Positions 1 through 11,017 of a stretch of 64,000 nt of DNA are shown one piece after another. The notes under the pieces were generated by a model, which saw only the letters and a program-made list of their open reading frames with translations, was not told where the DNA came from and did not search any database. The translations under genes were made by a program, and so were the position numbers. Location: contig NW_024467121.1 in the NCBI RefSeq assembly GCF_017591425.1, forward strand, positions 24,750,707 through 24,814,706. The letters run 5' to 3'. How positions within the stretch are numbered: position 1 is the stretch's first letter; the number at the start of each line of letters is the position of its first letter. This DNA comes from Ochotona curzoniae. Taxonomy: Eukaryota > Chordata > Mammalia > Lagomorpha > Ochotonidae.

Positions 1-85
1 CAGGATATGAACCAGCACACATATGGGATCCCAGCATTTGCAAGGTGAGGATTTAGCTACTGAGCCATCACACCAGACCCCCTTC
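1..85 (-). mobile_element. SINE, head end only (cut by window edge)
   Basis: ACACATATGGGATCCCAGCA and GGTGAGGATTTAGCTACTGA give the reversed A/B-box head of the lagomorph tRNA-type SINE. Confidence 0.8.
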
Positions 86-554
86 ATGACATCTTACATG
101 AGCTATTAGCTGATATTAATATATTTGGCCACCCTAACCCCTCACCTCAAAGTGAACCCCAAAATAATGACACAACTTCTCACATTAAGACATAAAAGAA
201 TGTGCAGAAATTTATTGAAAGTTCCTCAGAGATTAAGCAAGGATTAACATTTACAAGTCTTTGAATATTCTCACCCTATCCCCCCACACCATCCCCTTAA
301 CAATTATATACCAAAGGCTTATCAAAAACGTTGGAAGTCTCCCAGCTTTGTCCTTCCCACACACCCCTCTCTTCCCCAGCCTCAGGTTATTCCCTTGCCT
401 CCCTTTGTCCCTTTGTAAATGGAGAAATAATCTCGTTTTCTTGGAATCCATCTTCTTTGATTTTGAATGTTTATCTGGGCAGAGGAAGGTAGTACAAAGA
501 AGCTAATGCTGTGTTAAAGGTAGTAATGATTTTTGCTCTGAGCAAGACCTTTGT
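86..554. other. Unassigned, downstream of BECN2
   Basis: No homology recognised; two short opposite frames are chance. Confidence 0.5.
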
Positions 555-795
555 TTTGTTTTTTTTTTTTTTTTTTGTCTTTTTACTTCCCAAATGGCTA
601 CAAGAGTTAAACTTGAACCAGACAGAAACTATGAACTCCACCCTTGTCTCCCTCATGAGTGGCAGGGGCCCAATCACTTGGTCCATCTCGTGCTATGCAG
701 CTAGGCACATTAGCTGGGAGCCGAATGGGAAGCAGAGCAGCCAACCAGAACTCAAACTATCACTTTGATATGCCACAGCACTGGTGCCCAATAGT
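555..795 (-). mobile_element. Old SINE copy
   Basis: A T-run followed by diverged reversed body (CCCAAATGGCTACAAGAG, TAGCTGGGAGCCGAATGGGA). Older, closer to the rabbit-type C-repeat. Confidence 0.55.
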
Positions 796-920
796 TTATC
801 TTGCTCTCAAATTAATGTCTGCTGTAGTCACTGTTCTCTTGAATTAGAAACACATTGTACTTCTATTAGCTTTACAGATTTACAGCATTTTCACATTTTA
901 TGGGGGGAAAAAAATAAAGC

Positions 921-2210
921 TTAATTTTTACCATATCTCAAGGAGGCCCAAGCCAGACTACACTTGAGGTTTACAAGCATGAAACTGAGTGCCTGAGTCC
1001 AGCGCTCCCTGGTGTTCAGGTGGGTCCTGAGTTCACAGGAATGGCCGCTGCCTGTGGCATCCTCCAGCACGCCTCTCTCCACACAGATCCTGTAGGGCAG
1101 CTGGAGACCCTCGTGGCCCTGCTCTGCCTTTTCCTTGAACTGCTGCAGACAGTCTAGGAAGGCAATCATGGCCCGGTCGTACTCATTGTTCAGAAAAACA
1201 TTCTGTCTCCCACCAGAGAACAACGGCAGCAAAACCGAGTTACCTGTCAATGCCTTCAGGTACGAGTGGTCTGCGCGGGGCACCAGCTGGTATCTCTGGA
1301 ACTCCAGGCCAATTGTGTTGCACAGGGCCACGAGCAGCAGGGCCACCTGTCCCCAGGCAGCATTGATCTCATCCCAGTCTATGGGACCGGAGGGAGGGCA
1401 ACCCAATCGGAGGTTGTTGATGACTCCCACGGGGCCCTCCTGCCAGATGTCAAAGGTGAATTGGAAGATGCCGGCTGAGTTCAGCCTGCTCAGCTGCTGC
1501 TGGGCATACCACAGCTGGTTCTCCATGCTGCTTAGCTGCTCACACAGCTCCAGCTGCTGCCATGTGAGCGCACTGTACTCCAAGTGGTACTGGCTCTCCT
1601 GCTGCTCCAGCTTCTCTGTCTCGGCCTGGGCCTCCTGGAGGGCCGCTGCTGCCTCCACGCAGCCCTCCTCCACATTCTCCAACTCCCGATCCAGTAGGGC
1701 CTCCTCCTGCTCCAGAGCCCGCAGCTCCTCCTTCAGCGCTTCCATCTCATGCTCCACCTGCATCTCCCCAGACTCCATGCAGCGCTTGTATCTCTGAATG
1801 TCAAGTTCCGAGAGGGTGATCTGGGAGTCCAGCTGCTCCAGGAGGCTGTCCGTACACTCTACACACAGTGGATGGCCTATTTCTCTCTGGCCTGAAATGA
1901 TTTCAAAAGTCTGCAGGATGGTCTCCTGGATGCTATCCAAGGTTCTCGCAGAGCTAACACTCCCAGACAAGCAATAGCAGTCTTTGTCCCTGGACTTCCT
2001 ACCATCAATGAGAACAGCGTCTCTGGAGCCGCCTTCTGACAGTTCTTCCAGTTGTCCCTGTAGTGTCCTGGTTCCGTAGAAGGCCCTGGTCACCCCACTT
2101 TCTCCAGGCTCCTCCGGTTCAGAGGTCAGCGTCTCCTGAGGCTCACTCAGTTTTAGAGGCCGTAAGCAGCGCTGGCACATGAAAATGGTGCAATACATGG
2201 TGGAGGTCAT
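921..2210 (-). CDS. BECN2: Beclin 2, intact single-exon gene
   Basis: Beclin 2 is a mammalian paralogue of beclin 1. It is known to act in autophagy through the class III PI3-kinase (VPS34) complex and in lysosomal degradation of some G-protein-coupled receptors. The frame is uninterrupted for 429 codons, close to the roughly 431 of human BECN2. Visible parts in order: CxxC motif CQRC (residues 12-15), a low-conservation N-terminal linker, a BH3-like segment (about 91-108), a second CxxC (CVEC, 116-119) followed by TDSLLEQLD, a long acidic, Leu/Glu/Gln-rich coiled coil (about 130-245), and the evolutionarily conserved C-terminal domain (about 250-429; GVINNLRLG, INAAWGQ, FLDCLQQFKE). I chose the ATG at 2208-2210. 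The reading frame continues 27 bases upstream to a TTG, but no earlier ATG is present and TAA GCA GCC precedes it. Sequence details match beclin 2 (for example VFLNN, HLNT) better than beclin 1, and the lack of introns agrees with its retrogene origin. No clear AATAAA was seen downstream. Oddities: the usual Gly-Asp of the BH3 motif is Leu-Gln, and the aromatic finger is reduced. Confidence 0.93.
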   Translation of the reverse strand: MTSTMYCTIFMCQRCLRPLKLSEPQETLTSEPEEPGESGVTRAFYGTRTLQGQLEELSEGGSRDAVLIDGRKSRDKDCYCLSGSVSSARTLDSIQETILQTFEIISGQREIGHPLCVECTDSLLEQLDSQITLSELDIQRYKRCMESGEMQVEHEMEALKEELRALEQEEALLDRELENVEEGCVEAAAALQEAQAETEKLEQQESQYHLEYSALTWQQLELCEQLSSMENQLWYAQQQLSRLNSAGIFQFTFDIWQEGPVGVINNLRLGCPPSGPIDWDEINAAWGQVALLLVALCNTIGLEFQRYQLVPRADHSYLKALTGNSVLLPLFSGGRQNVFLNNEYDRAMIAFLDCLQQFKEKAEQGHEGLQLPYRICVERGVLEDATGSGHSCELRTHLNTRERWTQALSFMLVNLKCSLAWASLRYGKN

Positions 2211-2650
2211 GACTTTCCGTTTGTATCTAGGCACCAAGGCTGCTTACCCTTCGATGCTTCCTAGCTCTTTCTTGGAGAGTGATTTTTCCCTCTTCTAATT
2301 ATACCCCACAAACTCTTGTATACACTCCCGGTATACAAGAAGGTCTCTTCTAGCTCTGTAGAACCAGTGATTCTTTCTAGAAGCAAAATCAGATCGCTCC
2401 ACCTCTTTTAACATTGGCTAGACACACCTTAAGGGCAGCCTTTCTAAAACTAAACTATCATCATGGTTTGCCCCTCCCTTAGGTGTTGAGTACTCTTATC
2501 TTACCTTAAAATAAAGCCCATCATGTTTCCTTGATACCAAGGCCCCTGCCCACTTCCCCATTCTCTACTGCCCTCACCCCTGGGCTCCTAAGTTCTGCCT
2601 ACTGACTGTATTTCAGTTCTTCCAAATTCTACTAGTCCCGCTAATTGAAA

Positions 2651-2830
2651 AGTGCATATCTTAACTTATCAGGAATGCTCTCCCAAGAGACAAGGGCAAC
2701 ATTAACATATCAATTCCCCACCTGAAGCATCTGCTCAATCCTGTCTCTGGCCAGTGCCAAGGGGGAGGGCTTCAGGCTGGCCTCTTTATCATTAGAAAGG
2801 GACCAAGGAAGTTGGCCAGTGACACCTTTC
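2651..2830 (+). mobile_element. LTR fragment upstream of BECN2
   Basis: Inverted near-copy of 12451-12627; only about three mismatches are seen in the best 140 bases. It is truncated at both ends, with SINE tail sequence directly after it. It lies about 440-620 bases upstream of the BECN2 ATG, antisense to that gene. Confidence 0.65.
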
Positions 2831-2834
2831 CCCT

Positions 2835-3105
2835 CTCTATCTCTCCCCCTCTCTATATATCTGACATTGTAATCAAAATAAATAACTTTTTAAGATTTAT
2901 TTATTTACTCTTTAAAAAAAAAGGGCCCAGTGGCATGGCCTAGGATCCCATATCGGGATCATTGGACTAAAGCTCTTCCTCTCTGTCTTTCTTCCTCTCT
3001 GTATATCTGACTTTTCAATAAATACAGATAGAAACTCTTCCTCTCTGTCTCTCCTTCACTCCGTATATCTGCGTTTGCAATAAAAAGAAAATAAAAATAA
3101 AAAAT
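2835..3105 (+). mobile_element. Deleted and tail-duplicated SINE pieces
   Basis: A tail (CTCTCCCCCTCTCTATATAT), a head joined directly to a tail at about 2926-3020 (body deleted), then another tail to 3100. Confidence 0.6.
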
Positions 3106-4017
3106 TTATTCTGAAATCTAGGAGACAGGTTTTATTGTCTGTTCTGAACTATGACCCCTTATTTCCAGCAATGCCCAATGACTGCTGTATTCCTCCATAC
3201 ACTCCCGAAGCGTTGTCTTTTGGAGCACAAGATACAACTTTGCCAACCATCAGCCTTTTCTTCTCATCATCCTTAAAATCAGTGGCAAGGAGAGAAAAGT
3301 CTGTGGGGTTAGATGCCTGAACACTTCCCCTGTGACAACACTAACTGTCCACACACGGGCATGTGTTTGCATCCAGAGCCTAAGTGGCTGTTTACCCACT
3401 GTTTACCCACTGCACCTGCCCACTCCTTTCCAACTGCTTCCCCGCCCTCCTACATGCCAGAGGCCCCAGTTAAACCTTCTTTGCCTCTTGTCAAGGCTAA
3501 TGGCATAACAACATTTTTTCTTGAATTCTGGTCACGGGGTTTATGACACTCAGTCATCTCCTAATTTCTTCCATTCTACTTTGGTGTCATGGAAAATTTC
3601 TGGACCAAATCTGGTGATTCCTGGTCATAATTGGTTATAGGTAGTCATCCCTCAGAAATTTGTTTTTCTTTGTAAAAATAAGCAACTGAAGTCATACTTA
3701 AAGTCCTCTCACTCTCAATGGTTTCCACTCCTTGTAGCCAGGGTCGCCAACTAGTTTTTGTTCCCTCCTCCACATTGCTTCCAGTCCTCTCCCATAACTA
3801 TACAATGAGAAACCATTTGAAAACCATTAACATACACAGGTTGAATTTTAGGGAACAATAGTTAAGCTGTGGCTTAACACACCCAATCTCATATCAGAGT
3901 GTCTAAAATAAGTCCTGATTCTACCTCTAAGTCTAGCTTTTTGCTAATGACTAACCTAGGACGCAGCAAATATGGGTCAAGTAGTTGGGTTTTTGCCACC
4001 TACATAAGAGACCTGGA
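3106..4017. other. Unassigned intergenic sequence
   Basis: Short duplication GTTTACCCACTGTTTACCCA near 3390. No gene seen. Confidence 0.5.
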
Positions 4018-4332
4018 TGGGACCCAGCGTGGTAGCCTAGTGGCTAAAGTTCTTGCCTTGCATGCACCAGGATCCCATATGAAGCCCCACTTCCCATCCA
4101 GCTCCCTGCTTGTGGCCTGGGAAAGCAGTCGAGGATGGCCCAAAGCCTTGGGACCCTGCACCCATGTGGGGAGACTCAGAGGAAGCTCCTGGCTCCTGGC
4201 TTCAGATCAGCTCAGCACTGGCTGTTGCAGCCGCTTCAGGAGTAAATCAGTGGACACAAGATCTTTCCTCTCTATCTCTCCTCCTCTCTATCAGAGTTTA
4301 CAATAAAAATAAATAAATCCTAAAAGAAAGAA
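4018..4332 (+). mobile_element. SINE, full length
   Basis: Head GACCCAGCGTGGTAGCCTAG, body GGCCTGGGAAAGCAGTCGAG, tail CAATAAAAATAAATAAATCC. Confidence 0.88.
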
Positions 4333-4717
4333 AAGACTTAGATGTAGTTCCAGGATGCTGACTTTAGACTGCCCAGATGTTATAGAAGAAATCTCTGTTT
4401 ATATGTCCTTCTCTGTCACTCTTGCAAACAATTTTTTAAAAGATAACCATGTGATGTGCTCATGGACTGTGTTTTCAGTTATTTGGGTAGTTTGGGCTAA
4501 GTGTTCACATTTCATATGCTTACTCAGTGGAAAAGGTAGCCACTGTTGTCATACTGTTATCTACAAAGTCACAAATAGCATAACAAAGACCAAGAAGAGC
4601 CTAGAAAGGAAGGAGATTCTGCATGGTCTTGTAGATTGCCAGAGTCAAGTGAAAACAGAAAGTGGAAGTGCGCCATTTGGACACAAGGATAACTAAGGAA
4701 TTAAAAAGGATAGTGAG

Positions 4718-5056
4718 GGGCCTGGCATGATAGCCTAGTGGCTAAAGTCCTCGCCTTGAATGTGCCAGGATCCCATTATGGGTGCCGGTTCTAATTCCCG
4801 CAGCCCCATTTCCCATCCAGCTCCCTGCTTGTGGTCTGGGAAAGTAGTCGAGGACGGCCCAAAGCCTTGGGACCTTGTACTCGTGTGGAATACCTGGAAG
4901 AGGCTCTGGGCTCCTGGCTTCAGATCAGCTCAGCACTGGCCATTGAGGTCACTTGGGGAGTGAATCAATGGACAGAAGATCTTCCTCTCTATCTCTCCTC
5001 TCTCTGTATCTGACTTTCCAATAAAAATAAATAAATCTTAAAAAAAAAAAAAAAAG
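4718..5056 (+). mobile_element. SINE, full length
   Basis: Head GGCCTGGCATGATAGCCTAG to tail CCAATAAAAATAAATAAATC with a 15-A run. Confidence 0.88.
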
Positions 5057-5311
5057 GAAAGTGAGGCAACGGAGCAAGAGTGATAAACTCAGGGATGGAC
5101 CTGGAAATGGTGAGGAAGATGAGGGAGGTGGAATGGCTCCAGGCAATAAGACTATGATTAGGACAAAGGTATTGGGGCCACTGGCTAGCTGGCATCATGG
5201 TCAAAGAGCAGCCTGGCAATAGGGCTGGCTTTTCATCATCACCAGTTAAGTATTAAATTCCACTTTACTTATTGGGATCAGGATGCAAGCTAATATCTGT
5301 TAAGCACCTAG

Positions 5312-5648
5312 CATGTGGGATTGGTATCATGGCTCAATAGCCTAATCCCCCTACTTCAAGTGCTAACAAACCATATGGGTACTGGTTTGTGTCCCAGCTG
5401 CTAAACCTCAGATCCAGCTTCCTGCTTGTGGCCTCAGAAGGCTGCAGACGATGGCCCAAGTCTTTGGGACCCTGCACTCACGTAGTAGATTTGGAAGAGG
5501 CTGCCTGACTCCTGTTCTTGAATCAGTTCAGCTCCAGCCATCATGACCCTTTGGGGAGCCAGCTAAGCAAAGATCTTTTACCTTGTGTCTTTCCTTCCCT
5601 CTATAGCTCTGTTCTTCCAATAAAAAATAATTAAATCTTTTTTAAAAC
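5312..5648 (+). mobile_element. SINE, diverged
   Basis: Diverged head but clear body (GCTTCCTGCTTGTGGCCTCA) and CCAATAAAAAATAATTAAAT tail. Confidence 0.7.
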
Positions 5649-6049
5649 ATCTAACGTATTCTTGTTCTTAAATGATTTTTGTCCTTTATTGTTTTTTATT
5701 GCAGTAAAAATACCCATTTCATCTCCCTCCATTTGAAAACTTATCCTGGATGACGGCCTGGCCCACAGTAACAGTGCTGTAACTCCAAGTTTCAGCTAGC
5801 TCTTCTGTGTTCCTGTCATTTGTCATGACAGTAGTCTACCCACATTAGAGTTGTTCCTTCAGCCTGGTCTCCTAAATAGAAGATGTCTAGGACCTAGGCA
5901 AGCAGCAACCTGCAAAATTCTATAAAATAAATATTATAATAGCAAATGCAAACTATTCAACATGATTATCTTACATCCATTTTCTCATTTTAATTCTAAA
6001 ACCAATAAAAGGATATCTGAAAGGACAATATTGGATTGCCAATGTCCTG

Positions 6050-6395
6050 GCTTTTTTTTTTTTTTTAGATTTATTTATTTTTATTACTAAGTCAGATATA
6101 CAGAGAGGAGGAGAGAGAGAGAGGAAGATCTTCTGTCCGATGATTCACTCGCCAAATAACCACAACGGCCGGTGTTGCGCCGATCTGAAGCCAGGAACCA
6201 GGAATCTTTTCCAGGTATCCCACATGGGTGCAGGGTCCCAAGGCTTTGGGCTGCCCTCGACTGCTTTCCCAGGCCACAAGCAGGGAGCTGGATGGGAAGT
6301 GGAGCTGCCGGGATTAGAACTGGCGCCCATAATGGGATCCTGGCACATTCAAGGCCAGGACTTTAGCCACTAGGCTACTTTGCTAGGCCCTGTCC
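6050..6395 (-). mobile_element. SINE, full length, young
   Basis: T-run, GATTTATTTATTTTTATTAC, then reversed body with CTGCCGGGATTAGAACTGGC. Confidence 0.88.
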
Positions 6396-7388
6396 TCGGT
6401 TTTGACCCAGGTATTTTTGACATTGAAGATTGTGTTTTCCACTAACACTTGATGAGTCTGGTCTTTATCAATGAAGCAAAAAGTGATCTAGATTAGAAAG
6501 TGATCTTAGAAAAGTACTAAATGAATATTATTTCACTGGCCCTAGTACAAAATTCCTAGACCCAATCACTGAAGAGATCCATTAGGATGAACCCTACATC
6601 AAGCTGCGGATGGCCAGCTGCTGATAGCCCCTCCTCTCCCAAGCATACACAAAATAGTTAGAAACAGATCAACATCCAAGCGAGTGAAGAGTTAGGCTAC
6701 TTCCAACAACTTTTTGGGGAGTAAAGAATATTATGGTCTTGTCTCACACTCCTCTGCCGGAAAGCCTGAGCCCCTCTCCTCTCCTGAGTCAGTTCTGCAG
6801 GTGTTCCGGAGTGATGCTTGGGGATGGAAAGTGATGCTGCAGCATGGGGAAACAGTGCCAGGGCTTCATCTTCCCTTCACACTGCAGAGTGGGCAGGGGG
6901 AGACAGGCAACACATAGGGAAGCTTGGAAACTGGCTTGGCAAAGACAGTCTTCGTGGAGTCACCAGAAAACACACCTCAAACGTATTTATCAAAGACTCT
7001 GAGTAAATGTTCTGGTTTTTCTCTTTACAATTATTATCTCAGGGTCAGTCTGATTCTGTAGACAGTGAGCCTAGCTCAGGGGCCTCAGGGACACTCTCGT
7101 CCCTAGACCTTGTCTGTTGGTGTGCTGGTGTCTTCCCCTTACATATTAAAAAAACAAAACAAAATAAAACAGAATAGGTGACTCTTCTGGCATATAGTTA
7201 ACACAAATTTGGATGCCTTCCAGCTGCTCTTCTCCCAGCAGTGTAACACTTGCTCAGGAAAGATGCAACCTTAGCCATTGACTACAATTTAAGTGTCTGG
7301 ATTTTATCACCTTGATCGTTTCTTAGTTCCAGGACCTTCTGTGAATGCCAAATCCAAAGATGCTTAAGTCTCTTCTAACAAACTGTGC

Positions 7389-7640
7389 AGGGTCCAGCCG
7401 CGTGGCCTAGCAGCTAAAACCCTCGCCTTGAATGCACCAGGATCCCATATGGGTGCCGATTATAATTCCTGCAGCCCCGCTTCCCATCCAGCTCCCTGCT
7501 TGTGGCCTGGGAAATCAGTGGAGGACGGCCCAAAGCCTTCAGACCCTACACCCATGTGGGAGACCTGGAAGAAGCTCCTGGCTCCTGGCTCCTGGCTTCA
7601 GATCGGCGCAGCACCAGCCATTGCAGTTGCTTAGGGAGTG
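7389..7640 (+). mobile_element. SINE lacking its tail
   Basis: Starts GGGTCCAGCCGCGTGGCCTA and stops after TTAGGGAGTGGAG; the pyrimidine-rich end and A-tail are absent. Confidence 0.8.
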
Positions 7641-8149
7641 GAGCATCACTATCCTGCATTGTTTTGGCAGAGAATGACAAGGAAGAAAAGTCCAAACAGT
7701 TTCACCGCAGGTGCAATTTTTTGTTTCTTTGTTTTAGAATCTTTCTGAGCTCTGGTTGGCAGAATTCACAGATTTGAAACCTGGAGATCTGGAGGGGCGC
7801 CTCTGTGTGAAGATTTGCCCTAAGAATACTCAGGCACACTAGAGGAATGGAGGTGCGTGAGAGTACAACCACCTCCAAAAACAAATCAACAAACAAAAAC
7901 CCCAAGTAAAACAACAAAAACTCGCAACATATATTTTTTTTCTCCTTGCTTTCTGTTCCTATATGTTCACACATCTGTGTGAATACAGAAGTACTCCACA
8001 GTGTAAATCAGTTTTTTCTTTTTAAATAATGACCAGTTTCTTTCCATGTCTCACATAATATTTGCTGTAGATGAACCATAATTTTGTCCAGCAGTCCCTT
8101 AAGGAAACCAAATACTTATGATCTCCTTTTTAAAATTCCAGAATATTTT

Positions 8150-8440
8150 AATTCTTTTTTTATTGAAGTTTTTTTTTATTCATTTGAAAGGCAAAGTTAC
8201 AGAGAGAGAAAGAGAGGCTGGTGGGCGGTGAGGATAGAGACAGAGAGACAAACTGAGCTCTCCCATCCATTGATTCATTCTCCAAATGGTCACTGAGGCT
8301 TGGGCTAGATGACACCAAAGTCAGAAGCGGGGAGCTTCTTCCAGGTGCGAGGTCCCAAACACTGAATAGTCATCTTCCACTGCTTTCCCAGGCACATTAG
8401 CAGGAAGAGGGATTGGAAGCGAGCAGCCCATTTCTATTCT
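8150..8440 (-). mobile_element. Old SINE, rabbit-like type
   Basis: TTATTCATTTGAAAGGCAAA with GTTACAGAGAGAGAAAGAGA, then a diverged body ending near GGATTGGAAGCGAGCAG. Confidence 0.6.
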
Positions 8441-8554
8441 TAAGAGCTTTAATAAATAAAAATCTCCACAGTTTCCAAGTAATAGAATTATATACATTTG
8501 AGGTGTTAGATACATAAATTGCTCTGATATGATCACTATATATTAAATACTTTA

Positions 8555-8800
8555 AAAATTGTAAACATTTTATTCAGAAGCAATGAGATAGATTGACTTC
8601 CTGTTGGCTGGACTAACCCACCAAGTGTTTCAAATGCTTGGGACTAGGAACTCAATCGAGCACTTCCATGTGGGTAGCAGGAATTCAAGCATTTGCTGCC
8701 TCCCAGAAAATACAATAGCAGGATGCTGGAATCCGAAGCAGAGCTGTGGCTCCAATCCTGGCACTCTTACATCAGATAAAAGCATCCCCATGGCTTCACT
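8555..8800 (-). mobile_element. Very old SINE remnant
   Basis: ATGCTTGGGACTAGGAACTC and CACTTCCATGTGGGTAGCAG align to the reversed SINE body loosely. Confidence 0.4.
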
Positions 8801-8942
8801 GCTTATGTCTTAACTGTTGCAGCAAATGTCTCCGTGTACCTATAATGAAAAATTACACAGTAGTCCTGATTCTTGCCCTGACAGCAAGATTTAATTGAAT
8901 CAGGTGGCACAGAGCACATTCAAGGCATTATACATTAAAAAT

Positions 8943-8976
8943 GAACAAACAAACAAACAAACAACAACAACAACAA
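8943..8976. repeat. (AAAC)n/(AAC)n repeat
   Basis: AACAAACAAACAAACAAACA then AAC units. Confidence 0.85.
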
Positions 8977-9452
8977 ACCCACAAGTACCTTGCTCACAAT
9001 GTAAGGGTTGGAGGCAGGATGAAACCAGTCCCCATTTTGTGAGAGCTGTTGCAGATAAGTGGAGAAAGCATGGAGGAAATATTTCTTTGAGTTTATAAAC
9101 CCAATGTACAAACTTGTTAAGGACTGTAGCCCGTTCACATCATCAGAATAAAACAGTGCATTTAAATTGGCTGTAGATTAACAATCCCTCAGGGATTTAG
9201 CAAATGCAAATGAAAAATCTCAGTGGAGAAAAAAAAATCTATGCTTCTGGCATCACCAACATTGTTTAAGGCTATGAAGAGCATGTGAAGAAAAATACTT
9301 TTTCCTTTTTTAAACACAAAATCAGCAAAAACAACAGATGACATCAACTGAACTTCAGGGACTGAAAATTGTCTACTATCAGACATGAATTATTTTAAAA
9401 GAATGAATATTCCACAGTATACACTCAAAAACACCTGAGGAAAATTGATCAC

Positions 9453-9772
9453 AGTGAGCCCAGTGTGATGGTTCAACAAGTAAATCCTCACCTTGCTAAT
9501 GCCAGGATCTATATGGGCTCCAGTCATGTCCCTGCTCCACCTCCCTTCCAGCTCCCTGATTATGACCTGGGTAAGAGTGGAGGGTGGCCTTGGGACCCTG
9601 CACCCATGTGGGAGACCTGAAAGAAGCTCCTGGTTCCTGGCTTTGGATTGGCTCAGCTCCAAATGTTGTGGCCATTTGAAGAGTAGAAGATCCTCCTCTC
9701 TCTCCTTTTCTCTGTAAATATGATCTAGCTTTACAATGAAATAAATAAATAAATAAATCCTTAAAAATATTT
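9453..9772 (+). mobile_element. SINE, diverged
   Basis: GAGCCCAGTGTGATGGTTCA head, CTGCACCCATGTGGGAGACC, tail ATGAAATAAATAAATAAATA. Confidence 0.75.
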
Positions 9773-9779
9773 AATCACA

Positions 9780-10540
9780 GCAATCTTGAAAAAACAAAAA
9801 TGAGATTTCAACAAAGAAAAGACTCAATAATTCAAACTAAAATTCAATGTAATAAATGAGTTTAGAACAAACTGAAAACAGTAGAAGAGAATGTTACAGA
9901 AGTAGAAGTTTAAAGAAACTAAAAAGAATTTTTAAAATGTAGTAAGATTAAGAGATGTGAATGATAGAATCAGATGATCTAACATCCTTTAATTAGAGTC
10001 CTAATTGAAAAAAGAGAATTATTAAGAAGCAATATGCAAAAAAAAAGCTAATGGCAGTGAATTCTTCAGAACTGATGAAAGATTCCAAGCTCAAATTCAA
10101 CAAGTGGTAATAAACCAAAACATTTTTAAATAGTAATTTTTAAAAAAATGTATAAATCCCCACTTCAATAAAATGTTTAAAGCATCATTGATTACATCAT
10201 AATAAAGTTGTAAAAAGAAAAAAATTGCATTTAATACCTTAAAACTTAATAGCAACAAGGGAAATTAGCAGATTATCTTCAAATGAGCTACAATTAATTG
10301 GACTGATAGCTGGTTCCAGCATTGCATTAGAATAAAATGGAAGAAAGTTGTTTATGTGTTCAAAAACCAAACAAAAACCAAAGCTGCCCAATGCCCACCT
10401 AAAGCCATGGGAAAACAAGAAAAAAAAGAAAACATTTTCAGAACAAAGAGAAAGTGAAAGAATACATCATATAAATTCCTGGATCCAAGAAAATTGTATT
10501 AAAAAGAATGATAATGTAGAGAAATCTAAATATGTTGCAG
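9780..10540 (+). mobile_element. A-rich old L1-like segment
   Basis: Strongly A-rich plus strand with phrases typical of old L1 elements (GAACTGATGAAAGATTCCAA, GAAAACATTTTCAGAACAAA). No intact frame. Family assignment is by resemblance only. Confidence 0.45.
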
Positions 10541-10559
10541 GCAATTTTTTTTTTTTACA

Positions 10560-10645
10560 TAAAAAGAAGGAAGACCTTCTCTATGTCTCCTTTCTCTGTA
10601 AAATTTGGCTTTCGAAGGAAAAATAAATCTTTTTGAAAAAAATCC
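10560..10645 (+). mobile_element. SINE tail fragment
   Basis: GGAAGACCTTCTCTATGTCT and AAAAATAAATCTTTTTGAA are the SINE 3' end only. Confidence 0.45.
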
Positions 10646-11002
10646 CTCAGAAGCATGGGAAGGCACTTTGGCATTGTTTCAACGCCTTCCAGGCAGAAGC
10701 AGGCATCTTACATAGTTTTAAAAAAACTTCCCCTTTTCTCATTCCAACCAAAACATGACCAACCCTGATGACCTTTTAGGCTATCTAACTACCACAATAG
10801 AGACTGATTCCCTGAAACAGGGAAAGCAAGCCATATGGAGTTTTAAGGAAAGCAGATACAAGTAAGAAACATGAAAGGAAGAAACAAAAAGCATCCACAT
10901 TTCTAATATTACCCTGAGTGAGGGATCAATGAATTTAGACTTTGTGGAATTAGAGGGTTATGCTGTAATTTCTAGGCTCTACGCCAAAAAGAAGAGACAT
11001 TT
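10646..11002. other. Unassigned, left flank of the pseudogene
   Basis: A-rich; no feature recognised. Confidence 0.5.
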
Positions 11003-11017
11003 AACACATAATTTTTT
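11003..11017. repeat. Target-site duplication, left copy
   Basis: AACACATAATTTTTT, matching 15346-15360 across the citrate synthase pseudogene. The T-run also serves as the complement of its short poly(A). Confidence 0.8.

Larger units (their letters stand above)
5649..8149. other. Mostly unassigned, with two SINEs
   Basis: Outside the SINEs listed, 5649-6049, 6396-7388 and 7641-8149 hold no recognised element or gene. Confidence 0.5.

Noticed and set aside
1135..1797. 220-codon frame on the plus strand
   Set aside because: Antisense shadow of BECN2; Ser/Cys-rich composition comes from the reversed Leu/Glu/Gln-rich coiled coil.
921..2210. Beclin 1 processed pseudogene
   Set aside because: Frame is intact and the residues fit beclin 2, and the position next to EXO1 fits BECN2.
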